This document shows, in pieces, positions 36,223 to 45,567 of a stretch of 64,000 bases of DNA. Positions within the stretch are counted from its first letter, which is position 1; each line of letters begins with the position of its first letter. The notes below the pieces were generated by a model. The model was not told where the DNA came from. It ran no database searches and worked only from the letters and a program-made list of their open reading frames with translations. The stretch comes from Thermococcus sp. LS1 (GTDB lineage: Archaea > Methanobacteriota_B > Thermococci > Thermococcales > Thermococcaceae), in assembly GCF_012027395.1 (NCBI RefSeq), contig NZ_SNUJ01000001.1, forward strand, positions 62,001 through 126,000, in the 5' to 3' direction. The position numbers and the translations under genes were made by a program.

Positions 36223-36756
36223 ATGGCAAAGGCTAAGCCGAAGTACTGCGAGATATGCGGCGCGCCCATAAGGGGTCCAGGTCACAGGATAAGGCTCGAA
36301 GGAGCCGAGGTTCTCGTCTGCGACCGCTGTTATGAGAAGTATGGAAGGAAAAAGGCGGGCTTCAGCATAATGCCCACAGGCAGGCAGCCAGTCAGGAGGA
36401 CCTACTCACGGCCAAAACCCAAGCCGGCTCCTAAGCCGAGGACGGAAAGACCTCTTTACACAGAGGAGATAGTCGAGGACTTCGCTGAGAGGGTTTACAG
36501 GGCCATACAGCGCTCGGGCAAAAGCTACGAGGAGCTTTCGCACGAAATTGGCCTTTCGATGAAAGACCTGCGCGCGATAGCCCACGGCTACCGTGAGCCC
36601 ACGATAAAGGAAGCGAAGAAGCTCGAGAAGTACTTCAAGATAACCCTCATCGAGAGAGTTGAAGAAGAAGTTAAGGAGAAGGCCACAATTCCAAAGGACT
36701 ACGAACCGACACTTGGCGATATAGCCAACATCAAGATTCGGAAGAGGAAGAAGTGA
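36223..36756 (+). CDS. archaeal multiprotein bridging factor 1 (MBF1)
   Basis: 177 residues. An N-terminal zinc ribbon (CEICGAPI then CDRCYEKY), a basic Pro/Lys/Arg linker (about 55-80) and a Cro/CI-type helix-turn-helix (KSYEELSHEIGLSMKDLRAI, about 105-150) are the archaeal MBF1 layout. aMBF1 associates with the 30S ribosomal subunit and may link translation or transcription factors. ATG 36223 follows AAGGTGAT. Confidence 0.92.
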   Translation: MAKAKPKYCEICGAPIRGPGHRIRLEGAEVLVCDRCYEKYGRKKAGFSIMPTGRQPVRRTYSRPKPKPAPKPRTERPLYTEEIVEDFAERVYRAIQRSGKSYEELSHEIGLSMKDLRAIAHGYREPTIKEAKKLEKYFKITLIERVEEEVKEKATIPKDYEPTLGDIANIKIRKRKK

Positions 36757-36760
36757 GGGC

Positions 36761-37171
36761 TCAGAACTCCTCCAGCTCTTCCTCTTCCCTCTTCTTCTTA
36801 AGCTCCTCAGCCTTCGTTCTCTTCGGCGGGTGGAAGCCTTTGAGCTTCTCGAAGGTTCCCCACATACGAATTAACTCCTCCCAGACCTCTGTATCGGGGG
36901 GAATAACCAGGATGTGAGCCGGTGGGTGTATGTCCATCAGCCTGCCTATGGCCTTAGCTGGAGGCAAATCTATCTGCGCTATCACGTGAGCCCTGAACTT
37001 TTTCCTCGGCTTCTCACCGCTTATCTTCTCAAACGCCCAATCAGAGAGTGCGGGGGGCATTATCCTCGGGTCTCCCCTTATCTTCATGCCGCCGTAGCGG
37101 ACGAGGTCGGCCAGTGCTATGCTGGCCTTCTGGAAGTTGTCGGTCCTTACCAATACCATCGTGTTTCTCAT
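36761..37171 (-). CDS. conserved archaeal protein, DUF356-like
   Basis: 136 residues, soluble. It has MVLVRTDNFQKA near the start, a basic centre and MDIHPPAHILVIPPDTE near residue 100, a pattern I associate with the archaeal DUF356 family (from memory). The charged C-terminal tail is mostly Glu and Lys. Its stop is four bases from the MBF1 stop (convergent). Function unknown. Confidence 0.65.
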   Translation of the reverse strand: MRNTMVLVRTDNFQKASIALADLVRYGGMKIRGDPRIMPPALSDWAFEKISGEKPRKKFRAHVIAQIDLPPAKAIGRLMDIHPPAHILVIPPDTEVWEELIRMWGTFEKLKGFHPPKRTKAEELKKKREEEELEEF

Positions 37172-37289
37172 GTTCTCACCAATTCGTCCTTGTCGTGAGC
37201 CTTTTTAAGCCTTCTCAATTTTTAGTTACCGAAAGTTTTAAAAAATTCGAGTGAGGAAAAAAGTGCAGAAAACAACCGGAGGGATGATG

Positions 37290-38993
37290 ATGTTCCTGAA
37301 GAGGAGGCACCTGGAGATTCTCAGGGAGATGAAAAACACCGAAAGTGGAGCCGAAATTGAGGCCAAGCTTCCAGAGGAGTTCCAGCTCAGAGCGCTTGAA
37401 CTCTACATACTCGGCTTTGTTGAGCTCGAGGGTGGAAAAATCAGGTTCACCGAGGCCGGGAAGAAAATGCTCGAGTTCGCTGAGAAGCTCGATGTGGAGA
37501 AGCTCCCCGACCTCTTCGCTGACAGCGAGATAATCAAGATACTCGAACTGGCTGTCGAGACCGGTCAGATTCCAGAGGAGTGGATGGAGCTTCTTAGGGA
37601 GAGGCAGCTGGCCGACGAGAACGGTATCAACGACCTCGGCAGGGAGCTTCTCCAGATATACCGCGAGAGCCACCCGATAGTCTACCTCACACCCGAGGTA
37701 GTCTCCTTCCTGAGAGGGATGCCCAAGATTGGAACACTCGACGAGCTGGTGAACTACAAGAACTCGAAGCTCTACGGGGATAACATCGTCAACGCTCTGC
37801 AGGCCATGAGACTGCTTCTGATTTCACCGGCAACGGAGAAAGGTAAGGCCTTCGCCACAACGCCAGCTGCCAAGCTCGCACTCAAAGCTGCAAGCATGAT
37901 TCCCGTCTTCGCCGGAGCTATAATCCTGAGGAAAGAGGATTTTGAAGCCCTCAAGGCCGGAAAGAGGAGCGAGAGCAGCGATGCCCAGGGCTTCACCGAT
38001 GAGAAAGGAATCACTGAATTCGGTAAGACCGTCATGGAGACCTACGAGGCCATGGGAAGGGTTGAGGAGAAGGTACTGCCCATTTACCTGCTCGCAGACG
38101 AGCTCAAAGTTCTCAGGGCGATAGCAGAGATAGAGAAGAAGCACGAGGCCAACCCGGAGATACTGCCCACCTACACCGAGATCGAGAAGCTTGCCAAGGT
38201 CGATGACCTCGGAGCCATACTTCACCTGCTCGAATCAAAGGAACTCCTCGAGAGAAAGTTCATGAAAAACAAAGACACCTATTGGTTAACCGGGTGGGGC
38301 AGAGAAGCCAAGGAGTTCGGCATTGTAACGCCCGATGGAATGAAGGCCTTAACCTACGCCGAGAGCGGCGACGTTCCAACGGCCGAATGGGTGGTTAAAG
38401 CCAGGGAGGAGGGGCTCATCAGGAACGGAATAACCGACAAGGGCAGGTTCTACCTCAGGCTCAGCAGGGAAATCAAGAGGAAGCCGTATCTCACCAAGTA
38501 CGATGCCGCCATACTCATCAAGACGCCCAGGAAGAAGTACATTCTGCGGGACGAGCTGGTCGGACTCGTTAGAGACTACGTTGGCGGGAACGAGAAGGAC
38601 ATCGTAAGGGCCATAGGCGAGGCAGAGGCCAAAGGATTCATAGTTGAGCTCCAGAACGGCATGATCAAGCTCACCGAGCTTGGGGAGGAAGTTAAGACTG
38701 CCATAGAGAACGCCAAGGCCCAAGAAATCGTGAAAGTCAAGTTCAGCATTACCCCAACCCTCTACAACGTGCTCCGTGTAATCTACGAAAACATAGAAAC
38801 ATTCAACAGGATCTGGAAGGAGAGCACCGAAATCAAGGGATACAAGAAGGACGAGATCGACGTCATTAAGAAGCACCTAAGCCTCAGCGATGAGGAGATA
38901 AAGAAAGCCCTAACAATGCTGAGGGCACTTGGATTCCTCGGCGAGAAGAGCCTCACAGAGGCCGGAAAGGTGCTCGTCGAGGCTTATCTCTGA
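37290..38993 (+). CDS. DUF505-family protein with tandem winged-helix modules
   Basis: 567 residues. At least six copies of a winged-helix-like unit end in patterns such as GFVELEGGKIRFTEAGKKML, NGINDLGRELL, KGITEFGKTVME, NGITDKGRFYL, GMIKLTELGEEV and KSLTEAGKVL. The family (DUF505) is confined mainly to archaea and has no known function; the repeated wings suggest nucleic-acid or protein binding. GGAGGG sits before three consecutive ATGs; the third (37290) has the best spacing. TBP follows downstream with its own promoter. Confidence 0.8.
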   Translation: MFLKRRHLEILREMKNTESGAEIEAKLPEEFQLRALELYILGFVELEGGKIRFTEAGKKMLEFAEKLDVEKLPDLFADSEIIKILELAVETGQIPEEWMELLRERQLADENGINDLGRELLQIYRESHPIVYLTPEVVSFLRGMPKIGTLDELVNYKNSKLYGDNIVNALQAMRLLLISPATEKGKAFATTPAAKLALKAASMIPVFAGAIILRKEDFEALKAGKRSESSDAQGFTDEKGITEFGKTVMETYEAMGRVEEKVLPIYLLADELKVLRAIAEIEKKHEANPEILPTYTEIEKLAKVDDLGAILHLLESKELLERKFMKNKDTYWLTGWGREAKEFGIVTPDGMKALTYAESGDVPTAEWVVKAREEGLIRNGITDKGRFYLRLSREIKRKPYLTKYDAAILIKTPRKKYILRDELVGLVRDYVGGNEKDIVRAIGEAEAKGFIVELQNGMIKLTELGEEVKTAIENAKAQEIVKVKFSITPTLYNVLRVIYENIETFNRIWKESTEIKGYKKDEIDVIKKHLSLSDEEIKKALTMLRALGFLGEKSLTEAGKVLVEAYL

Positions 38994-39069
38994 ACCATTT
39001 TCTTTTTGTCCGTACTTTTAACACCTGAATGACCTAAACCTTTAAAAACTCCTTGCGTTCATTTATAAA

Positions 39070-39083
39070 GGGTTTTTAAACCC
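39070..39083. promoter_or_regulatory. inverted repeat in the TBP promoter
   Basis: GGGTTT and AAACCC form a perfect 6-base inverted repeat with a 2-base spacer. It lies between two TATA-like elements (39041-39047 and 39062-39069) and the GGAGGTG at 39091. The position over a possible start site suggests an operator, possibly for autoregulation. Confidence 0.35.
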
Positions 39084-39103
39084 ACCATCTGGAGGTGTAA
39101 GCC

Positions 39104-39676
39104 TTGGTCGACATGAGCAATGTAAAGCTCAGGATTGAGAACATTGTTGCTTCTGTGGACTTATTCACGCAGCTCAACCTTGAGAAGGTCATCGAAATAT
39201 GCCCCAACTCCAAGTACAATCCCGAGGAGTTTCCGGGAATAATATGCCGCTTCGAGGAACCGAAGGTGGCCCTGCTAATATTCAGCTCCGGCAAGCTCGT
39301 CGTCACCGGTGCCAAGAGCGTCGAGGACATCGAGAGGGCCGTCAACAAGCTGATCCAGATGCTGAAGAAGATAGGCGCCAAGTTCCAGCGCGCGCCGCAG
39401 ATAGACATTCAGAACATGGTCTTCAGCGGCGACATCGGCATGGAGTTCAACCTCGATGCCGTCGCTCTGAGCCTGCCCAACTGTGAGTACGAGCCCGAGC
39501 AGTTCCCGGGCGTTATCTACCGCGTCAAGGAGCCCAGGGCGGTAATACTGCTCTTCTCCTCAGGAAAGATAGTTTGCTCTGGAGCCAAGAGCGAGCACGA
39601 CGCCTGGGAGGCCGTTAGGAAGCTCCTCAGGGAGCTTGAGAAGTACGGGCTCATCGAGGAAGAGGAGGAGTGGTGA
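39104..39676 (+). CDS. tbp: TATA-box-binding protein (TBP)
   Basis: 190 residues made of two direct repeats of about 90 residues (compare [20 protein letters not shown] with [20 protein letters not shown]; both continue [10 protein letters not shown] / [10 protein letters not shown]) and an acidic tail EEEEEW. It binds TATA elements and recruits TFB and RNA polymerase. The start is TTG 39104, six bases after a perfect GGAGGTG, giving the same MVDMS start as known pyrococcal TBPs. The next gene overlaps or immediately follows the stop. Confidence 0.96.
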   Translation: MVDMSNVKLRIENIVASVDLFTQLNLEKVIEICPNSKYNPEEFPGIICRFEEPKVALLIFSSGKLVVTGAKSVEDIERAVNKLIQMLKKIGAKFQRAPQIDIQNMVFSGDIGMEFNLDAVALSLPNCEYEPEQFPGVIYRVKEPRAVILLFSSGKIVCSGAKSEHDAWEAVRKLLRELEKYGLIEEEEEW

Positions 39677-39696
39677 ACTCTTGGAGGGCGCGGGCC

Positions 39697-40704
39697 TTGC
39701 CCGCTTATGAAGTTTTGTACTCTCCCCTTTTCCGTGAACACAGGCCAAAAGAGTACCATCCCGAAAATCCGAGCAGACTTGATTACGCAATCGACGGGCT
39801 TGAACAACACAACCTCTGGATCAACGTAAGGGAGCCGGAGGACGCGACCGTAGCCGAACTTCTCAAAGTTCACGGACGCGAACACGTCGAACTCGTTAGA
39901 AAACTGAGTACAGATTTTGACTACCTCGATCCCGATACCTACGTTTCTCCGGGAACCTGGGAGGCGGCTTTGAAGGCGTTAGGGGCTTCAAAAGAGGCCG
40001 CCCTATCCGCCATGGAGAAGAAAGGCCTTTATCTTGCCCTGGTTAGACCGCCCGGGCACCACGCAGGCAAAGACGGCAGGGCATTCAACGCCCCCTCCTT
40101 AGGCTTCTGCATCTTCAATAACGCTGCATTTGCCGCATACACTCTGAAGGAACTCGAAGGGAAGGCCGTTATCATAGACTTCGATGCCCACCACGGCAAC
40201 GGGACGCAGGAGATATTCTGGCACGACCCGAACGTAATCCACATAGACCTCCACGAGCGCGACATCTATCCCTGGAGCGGTTACGAGCATGACGTCGGCG
40301 GCAGAGATGCAAAAGGAACAAAAATAAACATACCCATGCCTCATTACTCTACTGATGACGACTACATCTTCGCCTGGAGAGAGGTCGTACTGCCGATCCT
40401 TGAGGAAATCAAACCGAAGGTCGTTTTAGTATCTGCAGGCTTTGATGGCTTTCGCGGCGAGTACCTCACGATGCTCAGACTAACGGAAAGGTTCTTCCGC
40501 TATGCGGGCTCAACGCTGTCCAAGTACTCCCTTGCGGTAATCCTCGAGGGCGGCTATAACGTTGGGCTGAAGAAAGGTCTGCCGGCTTTCATAGAGGGCT
40601 ACTTAAACGGGGGAGACGTCGAAGAAATCGCCCATCCAGGCTACGAGGCAATAAAAACGGTGGAGAGTGTGGTAGAAATACAGAGGGAGTGGTGGAGGAT
40701 TTAA
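39697..40704 (+). CDS. histone deacetylase / acetylpolyamine deacetylase family protein
   Basis: 335 residues. Zinc hydrolase marks: RPPGHHAGKDG (tandem His), DFDAHHGNGTQEIF (zinc Asp and His), the second zinc Asp in SAGFDGF and EGGYN near the C-terminus. Relatives deacetylate lysines or acetylated polyamines. Start is ambiguous: TTG 39697 has GGAGGG upstream; GTG 39673 would overlap the TBP stop. Coupling to tbp points to transcription, but the polyamine genes at 52.5-53.9 kb make an acetylpolyamine substrate equally possible. Confidence 0.87.
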   Translation: MPAYEVLYSPLFREHRPKEYHPENPSRLDYAIDGLEQHNLWINVREPEDATVAELLKVHGREHVELVRKLSTDFDYLDPDTYVSPGTWEAALKALGASKEAALSAMEKKGLYLALVRPPGHHAGKDGRAFNAPSLGFCIFNNAAFAAYTLKELEGKAVIIDFDAHHGNGTQEIFWHDPNVIHIDLHERDIYPWSGYEHDVGGRDAKGTKINIPMPHYSTDDDYIFAWREVVLPILEEIKPKVVLVSAGFDGFRGEYLTMLRLTERFFRYAGSTLSKYSLAVILEGGYNVGLKKGLPAFIEGYLNGGDVEEIAHPGYEAIKTVESVVEIQREWWRI

Positions 40705-40718
40705 GAAAAATAGGGGCA

Positions 40719-41327
40719 TCAGAGCCCCAGCATCTCTTTTGCAGCCTGGACTCCGAGGTCGAAGGCCTTCATGTTGACCTCAACGGCCTTCGGCGGGACG
40801 CTTACGCGGATAACCTCCTTAACGTGCTCGGCGTCGAGCGGGAAGCCCGGTGTCTGAGTCAGCGCGCCGATGAGGACGACGTTCGTGGTGATGACGTTGC
40901 CGGCCTTCATGGCGAGCTCTTCGGCGTCGAAAGCCATGAACTTGGCCTCAAAGTCCTCCTCGACGACCTTCTTTATCTCCTCGAGGCTCGGGTACTTGGC
41001 GAGGCCCATGGAGACCTGAACCGGCGGAATCGGCCTCGCGTTGGTGAAGACCAGGCCACCCTTCTTGAGGTAGTTGATGTAACGGAGGGCCTCAACCGGC
41101 TCAAAGCTTAGGATAACGTCGGCCTTTCCCTCAGGAACCATCGCACCGTAAACGTCCTCGCCGAAGCGGACGTAAGCGATAACGCTACCAAAGCGCTGGC
41201 TCATGCCGTGAACCTCACCAACTCTCACTTTGTAGCCAGCGTGGAGGGCGGCCCAGCCAAGAAGGTTGGCGGCGGTGAGGATACCCTGGCCGCCAACTCC
41301 GGTGATAACGATGTTGTATTCCCTCAT
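40719..41327 (-). CDS. iorB: indolepyruvate:ferredoxin oxidoreductase, beta subunit
   Basis: 202 residues. The gamma-type domain of 2-oxoacid:ferredoxin oxidoreductases shows [20 protein letters not shown] at the N-terminus and [17 protein letters not shown]. With IorA it oxidises aryl pyruvates from aromatic amino acids to aryl-acetyl-CoA, reducing ferredoxin. Its ATG overlaps the iorA stop by four bases. Confidence 0.95.
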   Translation of the reverse strand: MREYNIVITGVGGQGILTAANLLGWAALHAGYKVRVGEVHGMSQRFGSVIAYVRFGEDVYGAMVPEGKADVILSFEPVEALRYINYLKKGGLVFTNARPIPPVQVSMGLAKYPSLEEIKKVVEEDFEAKFMAFDAEELAMKAGNVITTNVVLIGALTQTPGFPLDAEHVKEVIRVSVPPKAVEVNMKAFDLGVQAAKEMLGL

Positions 41328-43270
41328 AGCTCTCCCTCCCTGACCTTCTCAAAGGCACCGAACGGACAGACCTGCGCACATCCGCCACAGCCCCAGCACA
41401 TGAGCGGGTCGACCTTGGCCTTGCCGCTCTCGGCATCCCAGTAGATCGCAGGACAGCCGTAGGCGTTGATACATATCTTACAGCCGGTACACTTCTCCTC
41501 GTTGACCTGGTATAGCGGCCACTTGATTCCGGCCCTTCTGAGCTCACCAATCCTGTGGAGGGCGCAGACCCTTCTCGAAACAACGACGCTCACACCCTCA
41601 ACCTGGAGGGCTTTCTTGATGGTCTCGATGGTGGCCTTTATGTCGTAGGGGTCAACGACCGCAACGAAGTCCGCACCGAGTGCCCTGGCAACCTCTTCAA
41701 TCTTGATCTGCTTACCCGGTCCGTGCGGGGTGTCGCCCGTTCCCGGGTTCGGCTGGTCGCCGGTCATTGCCGTGACGAGGTTGTCCACGACAACTATGAC
41801 GACGTTGGAGCGGTTGTAGATGGCGTTCGCCAGAGCCGGAAGTCCAGTGTGGAAGAAGGTCGAGTCTCCAATGGTTGCCACGATGACCTTCTTCTCTTTG
41901 CCCTCCTTGTGCTCATCCTCAGCGACAGAGCCGTTGAGGGCTATGCTGAGACCGTGGGCAACTCCGATCGAACCGCCCATCGCGACGGTTGTATCGACGG
42001 CCTTGAGCGGCGGGAGAACACCGAGGGTGTAACAACCGATGTCGCTCGGGAATATCGCCCTAGGCGTCGCGGCCTTCTTTATGGCGTAGAAGGTGTTCCT
42101 GTGAGGACAGGCAGGACAGAGGCTCGGCGGCCTCGGCGGGACCATCTCACTAACTTTCTTATACTTCTCGTCAAGCTCGGCGAAGTCTATGGGCGTCTCA
42201 AGGCCGAGGAACTTCGCTATGGCCTCGACGGCCCTCCTCGTGGTCATCTCGTAAATCCTCGGGACGAGATCCTTGCCGTGAATCGGGATGGTGAGGCCCT
42301 TGTCGTAGGCCCAGGTCTTGACCTGCTCCTCAACGACGGGCTCGAGTTCCTCAACGATGAGAACCTTCTCAAGGCCGTCAATGAACTTCTCGAGCAGGCC
42401 GTAGGGAACAGGGAAGGGCGTTCCAAGCTTGAGGATCTTGACGTCTTCGATGCCGAGCCAGGCAAGGGCTTCTTTAACGTAGGCGTAGCTCAGACCGGGA
42501 GCGATGATACCGATCTTGGCGTCTTCCTTACCCTCTATCCAGTTGAATGGGCAGTTGTTAAGCTCCTCGCGGATCTTCTCGATCTTCTCTAGTATCTGCG
42601 GGTGGAAGCGTCTGGCGTTGGCTGGAACATCGACGAATCTGCTCGGATCCTTTTTGAACTCACCGAACTTCCTCTTACCGGTCTTTATTTCCTCTGGAAG
42701 CTCGCCGAGAACAACATCTCCCCTCGCGTGGGAGCTCCTGGTGGTGGTTCTGAGGATAACGAAATGCTTAAACTTCTCGCTCAGCTCGAAGGCGTACTTC
42801 GTCATCTCCTTGGCTTCATGCGGTGAAATCGGCTCGAGAACCGGGACGTTGGCGAACTTAGCGTAAACACGGGTATCCTGCTCGTTCTGGCTGCTCCACA
42901 TGCTTGGGTCGTCCGCCACCATTATGACGAAGCCGCCCTCGACGCCCATTCCGACGGCGCTGAGGAAAGTATCCGCCGCGACGTTCAAACCAACGTGCTT
43001 CATTGCCGTCATGGCCCTCAATCCGGCCCAGGCAGCGCTCAGAGCGGTCTCAAAAGCCACTTTCTCGTTGGTCGAGTACTCCATGTAAACACCGGCCTTT
43101 TTAGCAACCATGGCCATGGTGTCGGTGAGCTCTGAGCTTGGCGTTCCAGGATATGCCGCGAAAACCGCTATGTTGGCCTCAAGCGCTCCCCTGGCTATGG
43201 CCTGGTTACCGAGGAGGATAACCTTCTCCCCGGGCTTGTCCCACAACACTATGTCGGTAACCTTCGCCAT
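41324..43270 (-). CDS. iorA: indolepyruvate:ferredoxin oxidoreductase, alpha subunit
   Basis: 648 residues. N-terminal pyrimidine-binding domain, a middle region [14 protein letters not shown] with a Cys pair, the TPP/Mg site [16 protein letters not shown] followed by [18 protein letters not shown], and two C-terminal 4Fe-4S motifs, [14 protein letters not shown] and [12 protein letters not shown]. It binds thiamine diphosphate, decarboxylates aryl pyruvates and passes electrons to ferredoxin. Start ATG 43270 with GAGGTGAT. It is 11 bases after acdA. Confidence 0.96.
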   Translation of the reverse strand: MAKVTDIVLWDKPGEKVILLGNQAIARGALEANIAVFAAYPGTPSSELTDTMAMVAKKAGVYMEYSTNEKVAFETALSAAWAGLRAMTAMKHVGLNVAADTFLSAVGMGVEGGFVIMVADDPSMWSSQNEQDTRVYAKFANVPVLEPISPHEAKEMTKYAFELSEKFKHFVILRTTTRSSHARGDVVLGELPEEIKTGKRKFGEFKKDPSRFVDVPANARRFHPQILEKIEKIREELNNCPFNWIEGKEDAKIGIIAPGLSYAYVKEALAWLGIEDVKILKLGTPFPVPYGLLEKFIDGLEKVLIVEELEPVVEEQVKTWAYDKGLTIPIHGKDLVPRIYEMTTRRAVEAIAKFLGLETPIDFAELDEKYKKVSEMVPPRPPSLCPACPHRNTFYAIKKAATPRAIFPSDIGCYTLGVLPPLKAVDTTVAMGGSIGVAHGLSIALNGSVAEDEHKEGKEKKVIVATIGDSTFFHTGLPALANAIYNRSNVVIVVVDNLVTAMTGDQPNPGTGDTPHGPGKQIKIEEVARALGADFVAVVDPYDIKATIETIKKALQVEGVSVVVSRRVCALHRIGELRRAGIKWPLYQVNEEKCTGCKICINAYGCPAIYWDAESGKAKVDPLMCWGCGGCAQVCPFGAFEKVREGEL

Positions 43271-43281
43271 CCAAAATCACC

Positions 43282-44661
43282 TCATTTTTCTTCCTTCAAA
43301 ACTCCAACGTCCTTCGCGAACTCGACAAGGGCATAAGCGGCAGAAGCAACATCTTCCGGCCTCTCATAGCTTGGAATGCCTGCCTTTTCGAGAACCTCCT
43401 TGGCGGGCTCGCTTATGTAGCCGGCCATGAAGAGTCCAAGAACGGGCTTGCCGTTGTTGACCTCTTTAACCGCCCTGACGACACCTTCAGCGTGCTCGGT
43501 TGGCGTCATTCCTGCGAAGGTTGGGACGACGCATATCGCTATGAGCATGTCAACATTCGGATCCTCGAGGAGGAGCTTCGCAGTTCTGTAGTAGTCCTCG
43601 CCTCTCGCGCTCGCTATCATGTCAACAGGGTTCTTCACCGCTGCCATCGGCGGGAGGAAAGAGCGGAGTCCCTCCATCGTCTTCTCCTCGAGGTTTGCAA
43701 GCTTGAGGCCGCGCTTATCAATTTCATCCGCAGTGAGGACTCCTGGCCCACCAGCGTTGGTTATTATCGCGACGCGCTTACCCTTCGGCAATGGCTGGGT
43801 GAAAGCCCTCGCCATGCTTAGCATGTCATCTATAGTATCAGCCACGATGATGCCGCTCTGCTTGAATGCGGCTTCGTATATCTTGTATGAACCAGCAAGA
43901 GAACCCGTGTGGCTTGAGGCTGCCCTGGCTCCACTCTCACTCTTTCCAGCCTTGAGGACTATGACCGGCTTCTTCTTGGTAACACGCTTTGCGACCTCCA
44001 TGAACTTCCTTCCATCCTTGATGCCCTCGATGTAGAGTGCTATGGCCTTGCTCTCCGGGTCGTTCGCCAAATACTCCATGAACTCGGCGAAGTCAACATC
44101 GGCCATGTTGCCTATGCTGACGAACTTGGAAAACCCTATGCCCTCCTTGATGGTCTTGTAGATGATTCCAGCCCCCAGAGCTCCGCTCTGGCTGATGAAG
44201 GCGATGTCCCCCTTCTTGGCGTTGGCTACGAAGGTGGCGTTCATGTCGTTGTGAGTGTTCATTATGCCGACGCAGTTCGGTCCGACAATCCTCATGCCGT
44301 ATCTGTGGGCTATCTCAACGAGCTCGCGCTCCTCCCTCTTGCCCTCCTCGCCAACCTCGCCGAAGCCCGCTGTTATGAGGATTACTCCCTTGACTCCCTT
44401 TTCGCCGCAGTCGATTATCGTCTGCTTTACGAACCTCTTCGGGACGACGACAACCGCGAGCTCAACCTCATCTGGGATGTCCTTGACGTTTTTGTAGGCT
44501 TTGACGCCCTGAACGACCTCATCCTTGACGTTAACCGGGTAAACCTTGCCGTCCTTGTAATCTTTGAGGTTCTTGAAGACCTCGTAGCCTAACTTGAGGG
44601 GGTCATTAGAAGCTCCAATAACAGCTATGGCCTTGGGTTTAAAGAAGTAATCAAACGTCAT
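43282..44661 (-). CDS. acdA: acetyl/acyl-CoA synthetase (ADP-forming) alpha subunit
   Basis: 459 residues. A CoA-binding domain (IAVIGASNDPLKLGYEVF), two ligase-CoA domains and the phosphorylatable His in SSHTGSLAGSYKIYE (about 255) are visible. ADP-forming synthetases convert acyl-CoA, ADP and Pi to acid, CoA and ATP; the beta (ATP-grasp) subunit is encoded elsewhere. Its place ahead of iorAB suggests the aryl-acid isoform, which makes ATP from arylacetyl-CoA. ATG 44661 follows GGTGATG. Confidence 0.93.
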   Translation of the reverse strand: MTFDYFFKPKAIAVIGASNDPLKLGYEVFKNLKDYKDGKVYPVNVKDEVVQGVKAYKNVKDIPDEVELAVVVVPKRFVKQTIIDCGEKGVKGVILITAGFGEVGEEGKREERELVEIAHRYGMRIVGPNCVGIMNTHNDMNATFVANAKKGDIAFISQSGALGAGIIYKTIKEGIGFSKFVSIGNMADVDFAEFMEYLANDPESKAIALYIEGIKDGRKFMEVAKRVTKKKPVIVLKAGKSESGARAASSHTGSLAGSYKIYEAAFKQSGIIVADTIDDMLSMARAFTQPLPKGKRVAIITNAGGPGVLTADEIDKRGLKLANLEEKTMEGLRSFLPPMAAVKNPVDMIASARGEDYYRTAKLLLEDPNVDMLIAICVVPTFAGMTPTEHAEGVVRAVKEVNNGKPVLGLFMAGYISEPAKEVLEKAGIPSYERPEDVASAAYALVEFAKDVGVLKEEK

Positions 44662-44847
44662 CACATCACCGAGCTAGACTCGGCGGAATTCTATATAAGC
44701 TTTCCTAAAAAGGACAGTGAGGCAGATATGGGCATGGAAGGGAACAAGTAAAGCTCTGATGGGCTAAAAAGACCATCACTGCCCACTTCCAAAGAAGTCG
44801 AAAGATTTAAGTGAGCTTTGGTTATTATATCCGCTGGAGGTGATGAC

Positions 44848-45522
44848 ATGGTGAAGGTGAGGTTTTTGGGCCACGCTGCCTTCGAGATCGTCGGAAGCAA
44901 GAGGATTCTGATAGATCCCTTCCTGACCGGCAATCCTGCGGCTGCCGCGAGGCCAGAAGAGCTTGAAGCCGACCTGATTTTGATAACCCACGCCCACGGT
45001 GATCACATTGGTGACGCCGTGGGGATAGCCAAAAGAACTGGCGCCAAGATAGTCGCCATGTACGACATAGCCAATTACCTCGTCGAGAACAACCCCGGTA
45101 TAACAACTATCGGAATGAACTATGGTCCGACCGAGGTTGATGGGGTCAAGATAGTCCAGGTTCCAGCCTGGCACTCCAGCAGCGACGGCAAGTACAGCAT
45201 CGGAAACGCGGCTGGATACGTAATCGAGCTTGATGGAGTCAAGATCTATCACGCCGGCGACACCTTCGTGTTCAAGGACATGGAGCTCCTCAACGAACTC
45301 TACGGGCCGATTGACCTGGCTTTACTCCCGATTGGAGGCCACTTCACGATGGGACCGAGGGAGGCCGCAAAGGCTGTGGAGCTTCTTAAGCCAAGGAAGG
45401 TCGTCCCTATGCACTACAACACCTGGCCGCCGATCGCCGCGGACCCGGAAGAGTTCAAGAGGCTCGTCGGGGACAAGGCGGAGGTCATCATCCTCAAGCC
45501 GGGCGAGAGCCTGGAACTTTGA
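44848..45522 (+). CDS. UPF0173 metallo-beta-lactamase-fold hydrolase
   Basis: 224 residues. The metal motif is THAHGDHIGD (about residue 47), with further ligands in VPAWHSS, YHAGDT and MHYNTWPP. This family (YtkL/UPF0173) has uncharacterised hydrolase activity. The start ATG 44848 follows a perfect GGAGGTGATG; the longer frame from 44818 lies upstream of that site. Confidence 0.88.
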   Translation: MVKVRFLGHAAFEIVGSKRILIDPFLTGNPAAAARPEELEADLILITHAHGDHIGDAVGIAKRTGAKIVAMYDIANYLVENNPGITTIGMNYGPTEVDGVKIVQVPAWHSSSDGKYSIGNAAGYVIELDGVKIYHAGDTFVFKDMELLNELYGPIDLALLPIGGHFTMGPREAAKAVELLKPRKVVPMHYNTWPPIAADPEEFKRLVGDKAEVIILKPGESLEL

Positions 45523-45567
45523 AAAACCTTTTAAGGAGCTTTCCCTACTCTTTTTTCAGGTGATAAA

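Noticed and set aside
41555-42592. 345-codon plus-strand frame opposite iorA
   Set aside because: Shadow of a conserved catalytic gene; Arg/Gly-rich and without recognisable motifs.
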